This document shows, piece by piece, positions 55,962 through 64,000 of a stretch of DNA of 64,000 nucleotides (position 1 is its first letter; the number at the start of each line of letters is the position of its first letter). The notes beneath the pieces are model-generated. The model had not been told where the DNA came from, did no database searches, and was given only the letters and a program-made list of their open reading frames with translations. Position numbers and translations under genes: made by a program. The stretch is from positions 1 to 64,000 of the forward strand of contig PKTT01000065.1 in NCBI GenBank assembly GCA_002869015.1, in the 5' to 3' direction. The stretch comes from Deltaproteobacteria bacterium (GTDB taxonomy: Bacteria; Desulfobacterota; Deferrisomatia; Deferrisomatales; BM512).

Positions 55962-57206
55962 TTATTCATCGCCGAAGAAAAAGTGCTGGAACCAGCCCTT
56001 CATCTTCTGGGTTATCCTTCCAAAGAGGTTCTCATCCGACTCGTTGAGCACGGCGTGTTGCTCTGACCTGTTTTTAATAGCATGCTCCACCAGGCCGACC
56101 CCGGTGGCGTAAGAGGGGTCCTTCAGCTGGTCCACAAGGCCCTCTATGTGCCTCGGCATTCCACGCCTCACCGGGAGGCCGAAGACCTGCTCCGCGAGCT
56201 CAACCGAGCCCTCCAAGAGCGATGCCCCGCCGCAGAGAACCACACCTGATACCGCAGCCTCTTCGACTCCCCGCTTCTGTAGGTCCATTCTCACTAGAGA
56301 AAATATCTCTTCGGCCCGCGGCTCAACAATCTCAGCCAGTATTCGTCGGTTCAAAATCCGCGGGCGTCTGCCCCCGACACCCGGCACCTCGATAGTCTCG
56401 TCTTTACCCACCTTGCTGATTAGCGCGCAAGCATGCTTTCTCTTTATTTTTTCCGCTTCGGCGGAGGGGGTGCGAAGCCCCATGGCGATATCGCTGGTTA
56501 CGTGGTTTCCGCCTAGGGTGAGCACAGAGGTGTGCTTTACCGACCCCTGTGCGATGACTACAATGTCCGTGGTGCCGCCGCCCATATCAACCAAAGCCAC
56601 GCCAAGTTCACGCTCATCATCCGTTAAAACCGCCTCGGCCGAAGCCAGGGGTTCAAGTATGATGTCCGCTACGTCCAGCCCGGCGCGGTTGCAACATTTG
56701 ACGATATTCTGGGCGGCCGCCACCGCGCCTGTTATGACGTGCACATGGGCCTCAAGCCTAACCCCGCACATCCCTACAGGCTCGCTTATGCCGTCCTGAT
56801 CGTCGATAATGAACTCCTGGGGTATGATGTGCAGCACCTCGCGGTCCATCGGTATCGCGACGGCTTTTGCGGCATCGATAACTCTTCTTACCTCGTTTGG
56901 AGTAACCTCCTGATCCTTTAGCGCTATTACCCCGTGGCTATTGAAAGCCTGAATGTGACCACCCGCTATTCCCGCGTAGACCTGCCTAATCTCCCTCCCG
57001 CTCATCAGCTCCGCCTCCTCGACAGCGCGCTTGATGGACTGGACGGTGGACTCGATATTTATAACGACTCCTTTTCTTAGCCCGCTCGCGGGGTGAGTGC
57101 CGAAACCGAGGATGTGTAGCCCTTCTGGGGTTTCCTCGGCGACAACCGCGCATATCTTGGTGGTTCCTATATCGAGGCCGACAACGGTGTTGGACCGGGG
57201 TTTCAT
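55962..57206 (-). CDS. ftsA: Cell division protein FtsA
   Basis: An actin-like protein tethering FtsZ to the membrane, 414 residues. VVGLDIGTTKICAVVAE (phosphate 1), LVDMGGGTTDI (phosphate 2) and LCGGASLLEG (adenosine) are present, as is the 1C domain. The C-terminus has the amphipathic membrane helix GRITQKMKGWFQHFF. The start overlaps the ftsQ stop (ATGA). Confidence 0.97.
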   Translation of the reverse strand: MKPRSNTVVGLDIGTTKICAVVAEETPEGLHILGFGTHPASGLRKGVVINIESTVQSIKRAVEEAELMSGREIRQVYAGIAGGHIQAFNSHGVIALKDQEVTPNEVRRVIDAAKAVAIPMDREVLHIIPQEFIIDDQDGISEPVGMCGVRLEAHVHVITGAVAAAQNIVKCCNRAGLDVADIILEPLASAEAVLTDDERELGVALVDMGGGTTDIVVIAQGSVKHTSVLTLGGNHVTSDIAMGLRTPSAEAEKIKRKHACALISKVGKDETIEVPGVGGRRPRILNRRILAEIVEPRAEEIFSLVRMDLQKRGVEEAAVSGVVLCGGASLLEGSVELAEQVFGLPVRRGMPRHIEGLVDQLKDPSYATGVGLVEHAIKNRSEQHAVLNESDENLFGRITQKMKGWFQHFFFGDE

Positions 57207-57961
57207 TGTTTTCCTCGCTCTCTCACGCTCGGCTCGAGCCGAGCGACGATCCTGTCGTCGTAGGTCAGATCGGCGGTCTTTGCGAACTCTCCGCGCCTTT
57301 CGAGGGTCTTTCTCAAGCGCGTGAGGAGGTCAAGTTTGCGGTCCAGTTCCCCCCTGCCGAAGCGTATCCGGGAGCAAAAGGGAAAATCACCGGTTACGAA
57401 AAAGCCATCTTCCGCGTCAAAATGAATCTCTTCGACCCTGCCTCCAAAGTTTTCTTCGCTGACCTTGCCGAGAAGCTCCATGAGCTCGCCTCTCTTTTGT
57501 TTGTCTCCCTCAAGGGAGCTCCAGCTAAAACCGGTGATGACGGGAAAATCAAGGCCGCCTCCCAGCGGCGCCTCTATAACCTTCCCATCGGCGGAGAAGT
57601 AATAAAGCCTCCCGGCCAAACTTATCAAGTAGGCGGGCTGGTATTCCTCTACCGCAATGTAAAGGGTGGAGGGGAGACGCCTCGTTACTTTTGCTCCCCG
57701 TACCCAGGGGAGCTTGGCAATGTCTTCACCAACATCGTCAATATCCCGCTTGAAGATTGATTCTCCCTCGACCAGCCCGGCTATTCGCATGACGTGCTCG
57801 GGGGGGGTTCTAGTGTTTCCGCTAAGCTCAATCTTTCCAAGCTTGAAGGGGCTGACGTCAACAAGGGCAGAGGCGCCGAAAAAGAGCGCGCCCGCGACGC
57901 CCATCGTCGCCGCCGCCCAGATTGCGCCGTAAAATTGTCTCTTGCCGCCCTCTCTCTTCAT
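57203..57961 (-). CDS. ftsQ: Cell division protein FtsQ
   Basis: A bitopic divisome protein, 252 residues. A single N-terminal helix (AIWAAATMGVAGALFFGASAL), a POTRA domain (about 38-110, FKLGKIELSGNTRTPPEHVM) and the FtsQ domain follow. It overlaps ddl upstream and ftsA downstream by four bases each. Confidence 0.93.
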   Translation of the reverse strand: MKREGGKRQFYGAIWAAATMGVAGALFFGASALVDVSPFKLGKIELSGNTRTPPEHVMRIAGLVEGESIFKRDIDDVGEDIAKLPWVRGAKVTRRLPSTLYIAVEEYQPAYLISLAGRLYYFSADGKVIEAPLGGGLDFPVITGFSWSSLEGDKQKRGELMELLGKVSEENFGGRVEEIHFDAEDGFFVTGDFPFCSRIRFGRGELDRKLDLLTRLRKTLERRGEFAKTADLTYDDRIVARLEPSVRERGKQ

Positions 57962-58863
57962 GCTTTCAGTGAAGCCTCCGAAACCATTCTATCGACCAGC
58001 TCATTAAAGGAGATGCCAGCCGCCGCCGCCGCCTTGGGCAGGAGGCTCGTAGGGGTCATCCCCGGAATCGTATTTACCTCAAGCACCCATGCATTGCCCT
58101 CCCCATCGAGGAGGATGTCGGTGCGCGCTGCCCCGGAACAACCAAGAGCAGCGTACGCGCGCGCTCCAAGTTCCTTGACTCTCTCTGTAGTTTCATCATC
58201 AAGCGTTGCGGGGCACGTATAGCGGGTTTTCCCCGGTGTATATTTAGCTTCAAAATCATATACGCCGCTCTCCGGCGTTATTTCGACTATTGGGAGTGCC
58301 TCGCCCGCGCCAAGAACGCCTACGGTGAGCTCCCTGCCTACTATGAATTTCTCTATGAGAACCGAACCATTTGTGCTCTCCCTAGCGGCCCGGATCGCGT
58401 CGCCAATATTTTCAGCGGCGTGAGCAATTCCCATACCTATGCTGGAGCCCTCCAGCGGCGCCTTCGCTACCAGAGGTGCTTTAAGCTCAACAGCGTCTGC
58501 CTCTTCATTGGCGCCAAGCACCTGAAATGGAGGCGTGGCTATACCTCTTGCTGCGAATACCTCTTTGGAGAGGATTTTGTCCATTGCCAGCGCGCTGGCG
58601 GTTACCGATGAGCCCGTGTAAGGGAGCCCCATGATTTCGAGCAAGCCCTGGACAGTGCCATCTTCTCCCCAACGTCCGTGGAGGGCTATGAACACCACTT
58701 CAGGATCAATCTCCGCCAGGCGCAGGGGTAGTTCCCTATCAACGTCAACTTCCGTAACGAAATGTCCATTCTCCCGGAGGGCGGTTACCACGGCGCCGCC
58801 AGTCACGAGGCTAACCTCGCGTTCTTTACTCAAGCCTCCTTTGAGAACAGCTATTTTTGCCAC
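57958..58863 (-). CDS. ddl: D-alanine--D-alanine ligase
   Basis: An ATP-grasp enzyme making the D-Ala-D-Ala dipeptide, 301 residues. HGRWGEDGTVQG, PLEGSSIGMG, GAARTDILLD and LEVNTIPGMTPTS are the canonical substrate and metal motifs. It lies between murB and ftsQ, as is normal for dcw clusters. Confidence 0.96.
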   Translation of the reverse strand: MAKIAVLKGGLSKEREVSLVTGGAVVTALRENGHFVTEVDVDRELPLRLAEIDPEVVFIALHGRWGEDGTVQGLLEIMGLPYTGSSVTASALAMDKILSKEVFAARGIATPPFQVLGANEEADAVELKAPLVAKAPLEGSSIGMGIAHAAENIGDAIRAARESTNGSVLIEKFIVGRELTVGVLGAGEALPIVEITPESGVYDFEAKYTPGKTRYTCPATLDDETTERVKELGARAYAALGCSGAARTDILLDGEGNAWVLEVNTIPGMTPTSLLPKAAAAAGISFNELVDRMVSEASLKA

Positions 58864-58874
58864 TTAATATTCCC

Positions 58875-59828
58875 CTATTTGCGTATCCGCAGCCGTTCAC
58901 CAAGGCTGCTCCCAACCAAGCCTACTTTGAGGCTAAGACGGACCTTATGCTTTACATAAACTCGCTCTTGCACCATTCCGATGAGCGCTATCAACTGACT
59001 CGCTGTGGCCTCCCCGATGTTGATGATGTAATTTGCATGGTCGCAGGAGACCTCCGCGTCACCGACGCGGATACCTTTTAAGCCGCATCTGTCTATCAGC
59101 TCTCCCGCGGAGAGCCCCTCTTCAGGGTTTTTAAAGACCATACCAACAGTCGCCGCCTCAAAAGGCTGGGTCATCATCCTCTTGTCAAGCCACTCCTCTG
59201 TTAAAGCTTTAACCTCGTCGGGGCTTGCCTTTTTACCAGCGAAGGTGGCTGAGAGAATTATCGTGCCGAGCGGAAGATTGGAGGTTCTGTATCCAAAGCT
59301 GAAAGCATCCTTAGAAAGGATTTTTCTCTCAGCTTTTGAGTCCATTATCTCCAGCTCTTTTACACGTTTCCCGATTGACTCTCCCCAACCACCGGAGTTT
59401 TTATAGAGCGCGCCGCCAAGCGTGCCCGGTATACCCGCGAGGCTCTCGAAGCCGGATATTCCAGATGATGCCGCCCATTTTACCAGCTCACCAAGCATCA
59501 CCCCGGCCTCTGCACGCACTGTCGTTTTGCCGCTCTCATCCTCCAGTGCCTCTATGCTGTCGAAGCGCTCTTTTAGTGCTATAACCGCCCCCCTTATGCC
59601 TCCATCACGCACGATGATTCCAGAGCCTCCGCCGAGGACGAAATAACCGATCTCCCGTTCCGAGAGAAACTTAACCACCTTGGCGAGGTCATCTCTGTCA
59701 GCGGGGGTTATTAGGATGTCGGCGTTTCCTCCCGTTCGCATAGTTGTGCGTTCGCGCATAGGAACATTCAGCTCCGCCACGCCGGAGATCTCCTTACGGA
59801 GAAGTTCGAGAGCGTTCGCTTTAGCCAT
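58875..59828 (-). CDS. murB: UDP-N-acetylenolpyruvoylglucosamine reductase-like protein (MurB)
   Basis: By position and overall sequence this is MurB (317 residues): FAD-binding TMRTGGNADILI, LGGGSGIIVRDGG, GIPGTLGGALYKNSGGWG and FGYRTSNLPLG. Two catalytic positions differ. The GSxFKNP Ser reads GMVFKNP (Met230), and the terminal LEPEV Glu reads LSLKV. GGGSN reads GGGSG. Arg181 is kept. Activity is therefore uncertain. ATG 59828 overlaps the murC stop by eight bases with GGAGGGG just upstream. Confidence 0.9.
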   Translation of the reverse strand: MAKANALELLRKEISGVAELNVPMRERTTMRTGGNADILITPADRDDLAKVVKFLSEREIGYFVLGGGSGIIVRDGGIRGAVIALKERFDSIEALEDESGKTTVRAEAGVMLGELVKWAASSGISGFESLAGIPGTLGGALYKNSGGWGESIGKRVKELEIMDSKAERKILSKDAFSFGYRTSNLPLGTIILSATFAGKKASPDEVKALTEEWLDKRMMTQPFEAATVGMVFKNPEEGLSAGELIDRCGLKGIRVGDAEVSCDHANYIINIGEATASQLIALIGMVQERVYVKHKVRLSLKVGLVGSSLGERLRIRK

Positions 59829-61203
59829 CACACCCCTCCTGAAGGGTGTCGACAAGGGCCTCCGAAACCTGCCAGATATTCCCTGCGCCCAGAGTAACTA
59901 TGAGGTCGCCCTCCTTGGCAACTTCAAGTACAGCTTCAGCGGCATCGTCTATCTTGCCAACATAGGTGACGGAGCGGTGCCCGTGGGCCCTGATACGTTC
60001 CGCCAATGTCTCTCCGCTGATGCCATCGATTGGCTTCTCCCCTGCGGGGTAGATATCTGTCACAAAGAGTATGTCAGCGCCGTAAAAGGCGGTGGAAAAG
60101 CGCTCAGCCAAATCCTGCGTGCGTGAGTATCTGTGTGGCTGGAAAATTGCGATAATTCTCCTGTCCCATGCCTCGCGCATTCCCGAGAGCATGGCTTCGA
60201 TCTCGGTTGGATGATGCGCATAGTCATCCACAACCATTATCCCACGCCCCTCGCCTTTTATCTGTGAGCGGCGGTCAACCCCGTCGAAGCCGCTAAGAGC
60301 CCTCGCTATTACCTCAGGCTTTACCCCGAGCTCGAGCCCGACAGAAAAGGCTGCAAGAGCGTTCAGGACATTGTGCTGCCCGGGCAAAGAGAGTTTGACC
60401 TCTGCTATCGGCACCTGATTCCGTAACACCTCAAATGTCGTCTTCCCCTCAGCCATACTTACGTGGCGAGCTGAAAGGTCTGCCTGGCGGCTTAGTCCAT
60501 AGGTGATGGTGCGGCGATTTATTCTTGGTAAAACCTCCTGAACGCGCTGATCTTCCAAGCAGAGGACAACCGCTCCGTAAAAGGGAACTTTGTTGGCGAA
60601 ATCGACGAAGGCATCCTCCATCGCCTCATCTGTACCGTAGTGGTTCATGTGCTCTCGGTCGATGTTGGTAACAACCGCTATCGAGGGGGCGAGCAGTAGA
60701 AATGAACCATCGCTCTCATCAGCTTCCGCAACAAGAAATTTTCCCTGCCCAAGCCGCGCGTTGCTACCTATTTTCCCCAGCTTGCCGCCAACCACGACTG
60801 TTGGGTCAAGCCCACCTTCGGAGAGGATGCATGCCACCAGCGAGGTGGTTGTGGTTTTGCCGTGAACGCCAGCCACCGCAACTGAATATTTCATGCGCAT
60901 CAACTCTGCGAGCATCTCTGCGCGTGGAATTACAGGGATCAAATTATTCTGGGCTGTTACAACCTCCGGGTTGTCATCGTTTACCGCGGAGGAGATAACA
61001 ACTACAAAGGAATCGCCTACATTTTCAGGTGAGTGGCCCAGATATATTTTTGCGCCGAGAGCTTCAAGCCGCTCCGTTATAGGTGAACTCCTGAGGTCCG
61101 AGCCGCTGACCTTGTAGCCGAGGTTAAGCAGAACCTCTGCGATTCCGCTCATTCCGATTCCGCCTATCCCCACAAAATGTATTTTACGGTCTGTTTTGAA
61201 CAT
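59821..61203 (-). CDS. murC: UDP-N-acetylmuramate--L-alanine ligase
   Basis: The ATP-dependent Mur ligase adding L-Ala, 460 residues. HFVGIGGIGMSG at the N-terminus, P-loop AGVHGKTTTTS, EADESDGSF and DDYAHHPTEI are canonical. ATG 61203 has GGGGAGG 6 bases upstream and follows the murG stop by one base; the frame upstream of it lies in murG. Confidence 0.97.
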   Translation of the reverse strand: MFKTDRKIHFVGIGGIGMSGIAEVLLNLGYKVSGSDLRSSPITERLEALGAKIYLGHSPENVGDSFVVVISSAVNDDNPEVVTAQNNLIPVIPRAEMLAELMRMKYSVAVAGVHGKTTTTSLVACILSEGGLDPTVVVGGKLGKIGSNARLGQGKFLVAEADESDGSFLLLAPSIAVVTNIDREHMNHYGTDEAMEDAFVDFANKVPFYGAVVLCLEDQRVQEVLPRINRRTITYGLSRQADLSARHVSMAEGKTTFEVLRNQVPIAEVKLSLPGQHNVLNALAAFSVGLELGVKPEVIARALSGFDGVDRRSQIKGEGRGIMVVDDYAHHPTEIEAMLSGMREAWDRRIIAIFQPHRYSRTQDLAERFSTAFYGADILFVTDIYPAGEKPIDGISGETLAERIRAHGHRSVTYVGKIDDAAEAVLEVAKEGDLIVTLGAGNIWQVSEALVDTLQEGCDG

Positions 61204-61204
61204 G

Positions 61205-62272
61205 TTATGCCTCCCCGGCAAGCGCTAGGAGGTTGTCCACGATATTGGCCGCCGCCCTTGTATTAGCTGAGTTGGCTGCTGCGTCAGCCATGGCGGAGAG
61301 TTTGGCTGGGTTATCCAGCCAATCTTTGATTTGCTCTGTTATTGCTTCGGGAGTTAGTTCATTTTCGGTCAAGCAGATAGCCGCGCCACGCGCTTCAGCC
61401 GAGCGGGCGTTGGCCTCCTGATGGTTACCGGCGGCATAAGGAAAGGGGATTAAAAGCGCAGGACGGGCCGAAGCCGCCAGCTCCGCTACGGTTAGTGCGC
61501 CTGCACGGGCTATAACGATCTGGGCCCGCCCATATGCCTCATCCATCTCTTCAATGAACTCCACTACCTTTACCCTCTCCATATCACCATACCGAACTTT
61601 GACCTCCTCAAGATTACCCTTTCCGCACTGATGAACTACCTCAACTTCACTGCCAATGGACCTAATTGCTTCAGGGACCTTTGTGTTAAGGCTCCTGGCA
61701 CCTTGGCTGCCGCCAAGAACGAGGACTCTGACTGCTCCCTCCCCAGGAATTTCGTAAGGCTTCGGTGATGAGAAAACTGCCCTTAAAGGATTGCCGGTCA
61801 ACACGGCTTTACCCTCTGGAAACTCTGCTTTAGCACCCTCATCGCCTAGAAAAACACTCCTCACCAACTTGCCTAGAACGCGATTTGCAAGCCCTGCCTT
61901 CGCGTTTTGTTCCTGTATCGCGGATGGAACGCCCCGTAGCGCGCTCCATGCGACGACGGGGAAGGAGACATAGCCGCCTACGCCAATTGTCGCATCAGGT
62001 TTAAAGCGTCGAATCAGCGCCGAGGCCTCTCCAAAGCCCTTTAGCACGCTCAATAAACCTTTGACCTTACCCGCCAAGCCTTTACCTACAATCCCGCCTG
62101 AGGTGACAGGAGCGAACTCTAATCCAAGACCGGGGAGCACCCGCGCCTCAATACCTGATGGGCTGCCCGCATAAATAACCTCATGGCCGCCCCTTGAGAG
62201 TAGCTCTTGCGCTATGGCGACACCCGGATAAAGGTGCCCCCCTGTTCCGCCGCCGGTCACGAGGAGCCTCAC
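61205..62272 (-). CDS. murG: UDP-N-acetylglucosamine--MurNAc-pentapeptide transferase
   Basis: A GT28 glycosyltransferase forming lipid II at the inner face of the membrane, 355 residues. GGGTGGHLYPG, GVGGYVSFP, QEQNAKAGLANR and ITRAGALT-type VIARAGALTVAE motifs are present. The GTG start overlaps the ftsW stop (GTGA). Confidence 0.96.
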   Translation of the reverse strand: MRLLVTGGGTGGHLYPGVAIAQELLSRGGHEVIYAGSPSGIEARVLPGLGLEFAPVTSGGIVGKGLAGKVKGLLSVLKGFGEASALIRRFKPDATIGVGGYVSFPVVAWSALRGVPSAIQEQNAKAGLANRVLGKLVRSVFLGDEGAKAEFPEGKAVLTGNPLRAVFSSPKPYEIPGEGAVRVLVLGGSQGARSLNTKVPEAIRSIGSEVEVVHQCGKGNLEEVKVRYGDMERVKVVEFIEEMDEAYGRAQIVIARAGALTVAELAASARPALLIPFPYAAGNHQEANARSAEARGAAICLTENELTPEAITEQIKDWLDNPAKLSAMADAAANSANTRAAANIVDNLLALAGEA

Positions 62273-63387
62273 CTTCTAACCTCCTTTGGTGCCAGCCCTG
62301 CGAGCAGCCCTGCCGCCGCCAGGCAAGCGACCAGCCCTGTTCCTCCGTAGGAGAGAAAGGGAAGCGGCAGCCCTTTTGTCGGCAGCGCCCCCAGCACAAC
62401 CAGAGCGTTAATAGAGGCTTGAAGCCCAAGCCAGGAGGTGATTCCAATAGCTAGGAATCGCGTGAATGGCTCCTCCTGCTTTAGCGCTATTATTATTCCT
62501 CTTATAGTGAGGGTGCTGAAGATGGCGAGTATGAAGAGCGTCCCTGCGAGGCCGGCCTCTTCCCCCCACACAGAGAGAATGAAGTCCGTATGCGCCTCCG
62601 GTAGATAAAAAAGTTTTTGCTGCCCGGAGCCTATGCCAACTCCCCATGCACCGCCGGTGGAGAAAGCAAGCTTTGATTGGGTTAGCTGGAAAGCGCTTCC
62701 AAGGGCGTTCTCCTCCGGGTGGAGGAAGGCTGTTATGCGGGCCATCCTATAGGGAGTCCTAATTATCTCGATTGCTACAATGACCAAGGCAAGCAGCGCC
62801 GTCGTGACAAGGTGCTTAAGTCTTGCGCCTGAGGTGAAGATCATAGCGTAAGCTATGGCGCCGAGGACGACCGCTGTTCCCAGATCAGGCTCTTTTAGCA
62901 CTAGAAGGATCGGTACACTTGCTATGAAAAGGTGAGGGAGGAAGCCGTAGCGCAAGGTGCGCATCTTCTCAACCCCTCTCCTGGCAAGGGAGTCGGCGAG
63001 AAATATCACCAGCGCCAGCTTTGTGAACTCAGAGGGCTGGAAACGCAGCGGCCCTAGCTTTAGCCACCTTGTTGCCTCATTGGCTTTGATTCCAAGGGGG
63101 GAGAAGAGAACCATAGCTAAAAGCGCGATGCAAAGTATAAGGGCTGGTATAGAGAGTTTTCTCAAAAAGCCCATAGGCATCCGCGCTGCTATAAGATACG
63201 CGGCGGCGCCCACAATGGCGTAGATAAATTGCTTTTGGAAGTGGCTGGTAACAACGCGTACCTCTCCTCCGTTCGCCACCAGCTTTGAGGTGGAGAATGT
63301 GAGGATAAGCCCGACAGCGGTAAGAGTCGCGACGGTGGCCGTTACCACCAGATCGGGCATCCGCGAAGGTTCGTTTTTGTTATGCAC
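62269..63387 (-). CDS. ftsW: Peptidoglycan glycosyltransferase FtsW
   Basis: A SEDS-family lipid II polymerase of the divisome, 372 residues and about ten helices. ATRWLKLGPLRFQPSEFTKL, with the catalytic Asp region VLKEPDLGTAVV, and LPTKGLPLPFLSYGGTGL are canonical. GTG 63387 has GGAAG 5 bases upstream and overlaps the murD stop by eight bases; the longer open frame is a shadow of murD. Confidence 0.94.
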   Translation of the reverse strand: MHNKNEPSRMPDLVVTATVATLTAVGLILTFSTSKLVANGGEVRVVTSHFQKQFIYAIVGAAAYLIAARMPMGFLRKLSIPALILCIALLAMVLFSPLGIKANEATRWLKLGPLRFQPSEFTKLALVIFLADSLARRGVEKMRTLRYGFLPHLFIASVPILLVLKEPDLGTAVVLGAIAYAMIFTSGARLKHLVTTALLALVIVAIEIIRTPYRMARITAFLHPEENALGSAFQLTQSKLAFSTGGAWGVGIGSGQQKLFYLPEAHTDFILSVWGEEAGLAGTLFILAIFSTLTIRGIIIALKQEEPFTRFLAIGITSWLGLQASINALVVLGALPTKGLPLPFLSYGGTGLVACLAAAGLLAGLAPKEVRR

Positions 63388-64000
63388 TAACTTCCATCCG
63401 CTTAGTCTCTTCTTTACAGAGCTGTTGAAATACCTCTCCGCGCTCAACGTAATTTTTGAAAAAATCAAAACTTGATGCCGCCGGGGCAAGCAGCACAGTA
63501 TCGCCAGCCTTTGCAGCGCCTATTCCTGTCGCTACCGCTTCGGACCAATTTGAGGCCCTTTCGATTGGAGCGCTGCCCTCAAGCTCTTTAGCCATCCGCT
63601 CCGACGAAGGGCCCACGATAACGGCCAGAACGCCCCTCTTTGTGAGCGCTGCCCTCATAGGCGAATAATCCGCGCCTTTATCCTTGCCGCCGGCAAGTAG
63701 AATTATTCGGCCCTCAACAGTATCCATGGCCCTAACAGCCGCATCGACGTTGGTAGCTTTGGAATCGTCAATGAAGGTTATTCCACGCCACTTCAAAAAC
63801 TCCTCCAGCCGGTGGGGGAGCCCCTTGAAAGTTTTTACAGCCCCCCATGCATCTTTTGGTTTTACCCCAAGGGAAGCTGCCGCCAGCGTAGCGGCCATGG
63901 CGTTGCCGAGGTTGTGTAGCCCTTTCAGCGCCAGCGCGCGCGCGTCAAGCCGTACTCCGTCGGTGCCGGGCATCAGGATCACCACGTCATCACCCTCGAG
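63380..64000 (-). CDS. murD: UDP-N-acetylmuramoylalanine--D-glutamate ligase, 3' part
   Basis: The C-terminal 206 residues of MurD; the 5' part lies beyond the window edge. LKGLHNLGNAMAA (LxGxHNxxN), LPHRLEEFLKWRGITFIDDSKATN and ILLAGGKDKGADY are typical MurD segments of the central and C-terminal domains. APAASSFDFFKNYVERGEVF ends the ligase. It is the first visible gene of the dcw block. Confidence 0.95.
   Translation of the reverse strand, partial: LEGDDVVILMPGTDGVRLDARALALKGLHNLGNAMAATLAAASLGVKPKDAWGAVKTFKGLPHRLEEFLKWRGITFIDDSKATNVDAAVRAMDTVEGRIILLAGGKDKGADYSPMRAALTKRGVLAVIVGPSSERMAKELEGSAPIERASNWSEAVATGIGAAKAGDTVLLAPAASSFDFFKNYVERGEVFQQLCKEETKRMEVSA

Overview
The window comes from a Gram-negative bacterium, most likely a deltaproteobacterium in the broad sense (Desulfobacterota-like). 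This is inference from gene content. The Fo part of the ATP synthase (atpZ-I-B-E) stands alone without F1 genes. There is an ADP-heptose synthesis gene for LPS, two PilT motors, a PilZ protein, an HD-GYP response regulator, NtrC/NifA-type sigma-54 machinery, and a selenoprotein fused to a multihaem cytochrome. Genes are tightly packed, with many 4- or 8-base start/stop overlaps and frequent GTG/TTG starts.

Layout. 1-87: tRNA-Leu(CAG) on the minus strand. 214-6468: plus-strand run of rnr, ubiB, a YgiQ radical SAM protein and a flavin-binding PNPOx-like protein. 6520-8725: glnB and amt, divergent, each with a sigma-54-type -24 element. 8805-8863: a hairpin RNA candidate showing an anti-Shine-Dalgarno loop. 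8961-13738: TraB-like membrane protein, meaB, a radical SAM protein and an adenylation enzyme. 13927-14027: a structured RNA candidate with its own terminator. 14136-17351 (minus): Fo ATP synthase genes and hemL. 17546-21449: a secreted propeller-like protein, a two-LysM protein and rfaE2, with overlapping ends. 21450-23024 (minus): a UshA-like 5'-nucleotidase/tetrahaem cytochrome read through an in-frame UGA (Sec43). 23307-31486: HD-GYP regulator, pgpA, pncC, thpR, recA, pilT, alaS and a phasin-like protein. 31591-32430: a Y1-transposase-like protein that lacks the HUH histidines.

32504-43864: rho, coaE, pgeF, a DUF3108 protein, rluD, dapF, dnaJ, a second pilT, a 52-residue Cys protein, queE, a nucleoside-phosphorylase-like protein, an RluA-type synthase and a PilZ protein. 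43915-45264: a PA2778/PA2779-type pair, the first of which appears to start at CTG. 45297-49113: a GSA-aminomutase-like transaminase, a small membrane protein, a PlsC-like protein and a glycosyltransferase. 49374-53002: a sigma-54 activator and a histidine kinase, convergent. 53056-64000 (minus): the distal half of the division and cell-wall (dcw) cluster, in the order murD-ftsW-murG-murC-murB-ddl-ftsQ-ftsA-ftsZ, then a radical SAM gene. murD runs off the window.

The strongest unexpected signals are the selenocysteine gene with its SECIS hairpin, the C-rich (anti-SD) small RNA candidates, a MurB lacking its catalytic Ser and Glu, the apparent CTG start, and the HUH-less transposase derivative. 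No CRISPR array, prophage or intact insertion sequence was seen.
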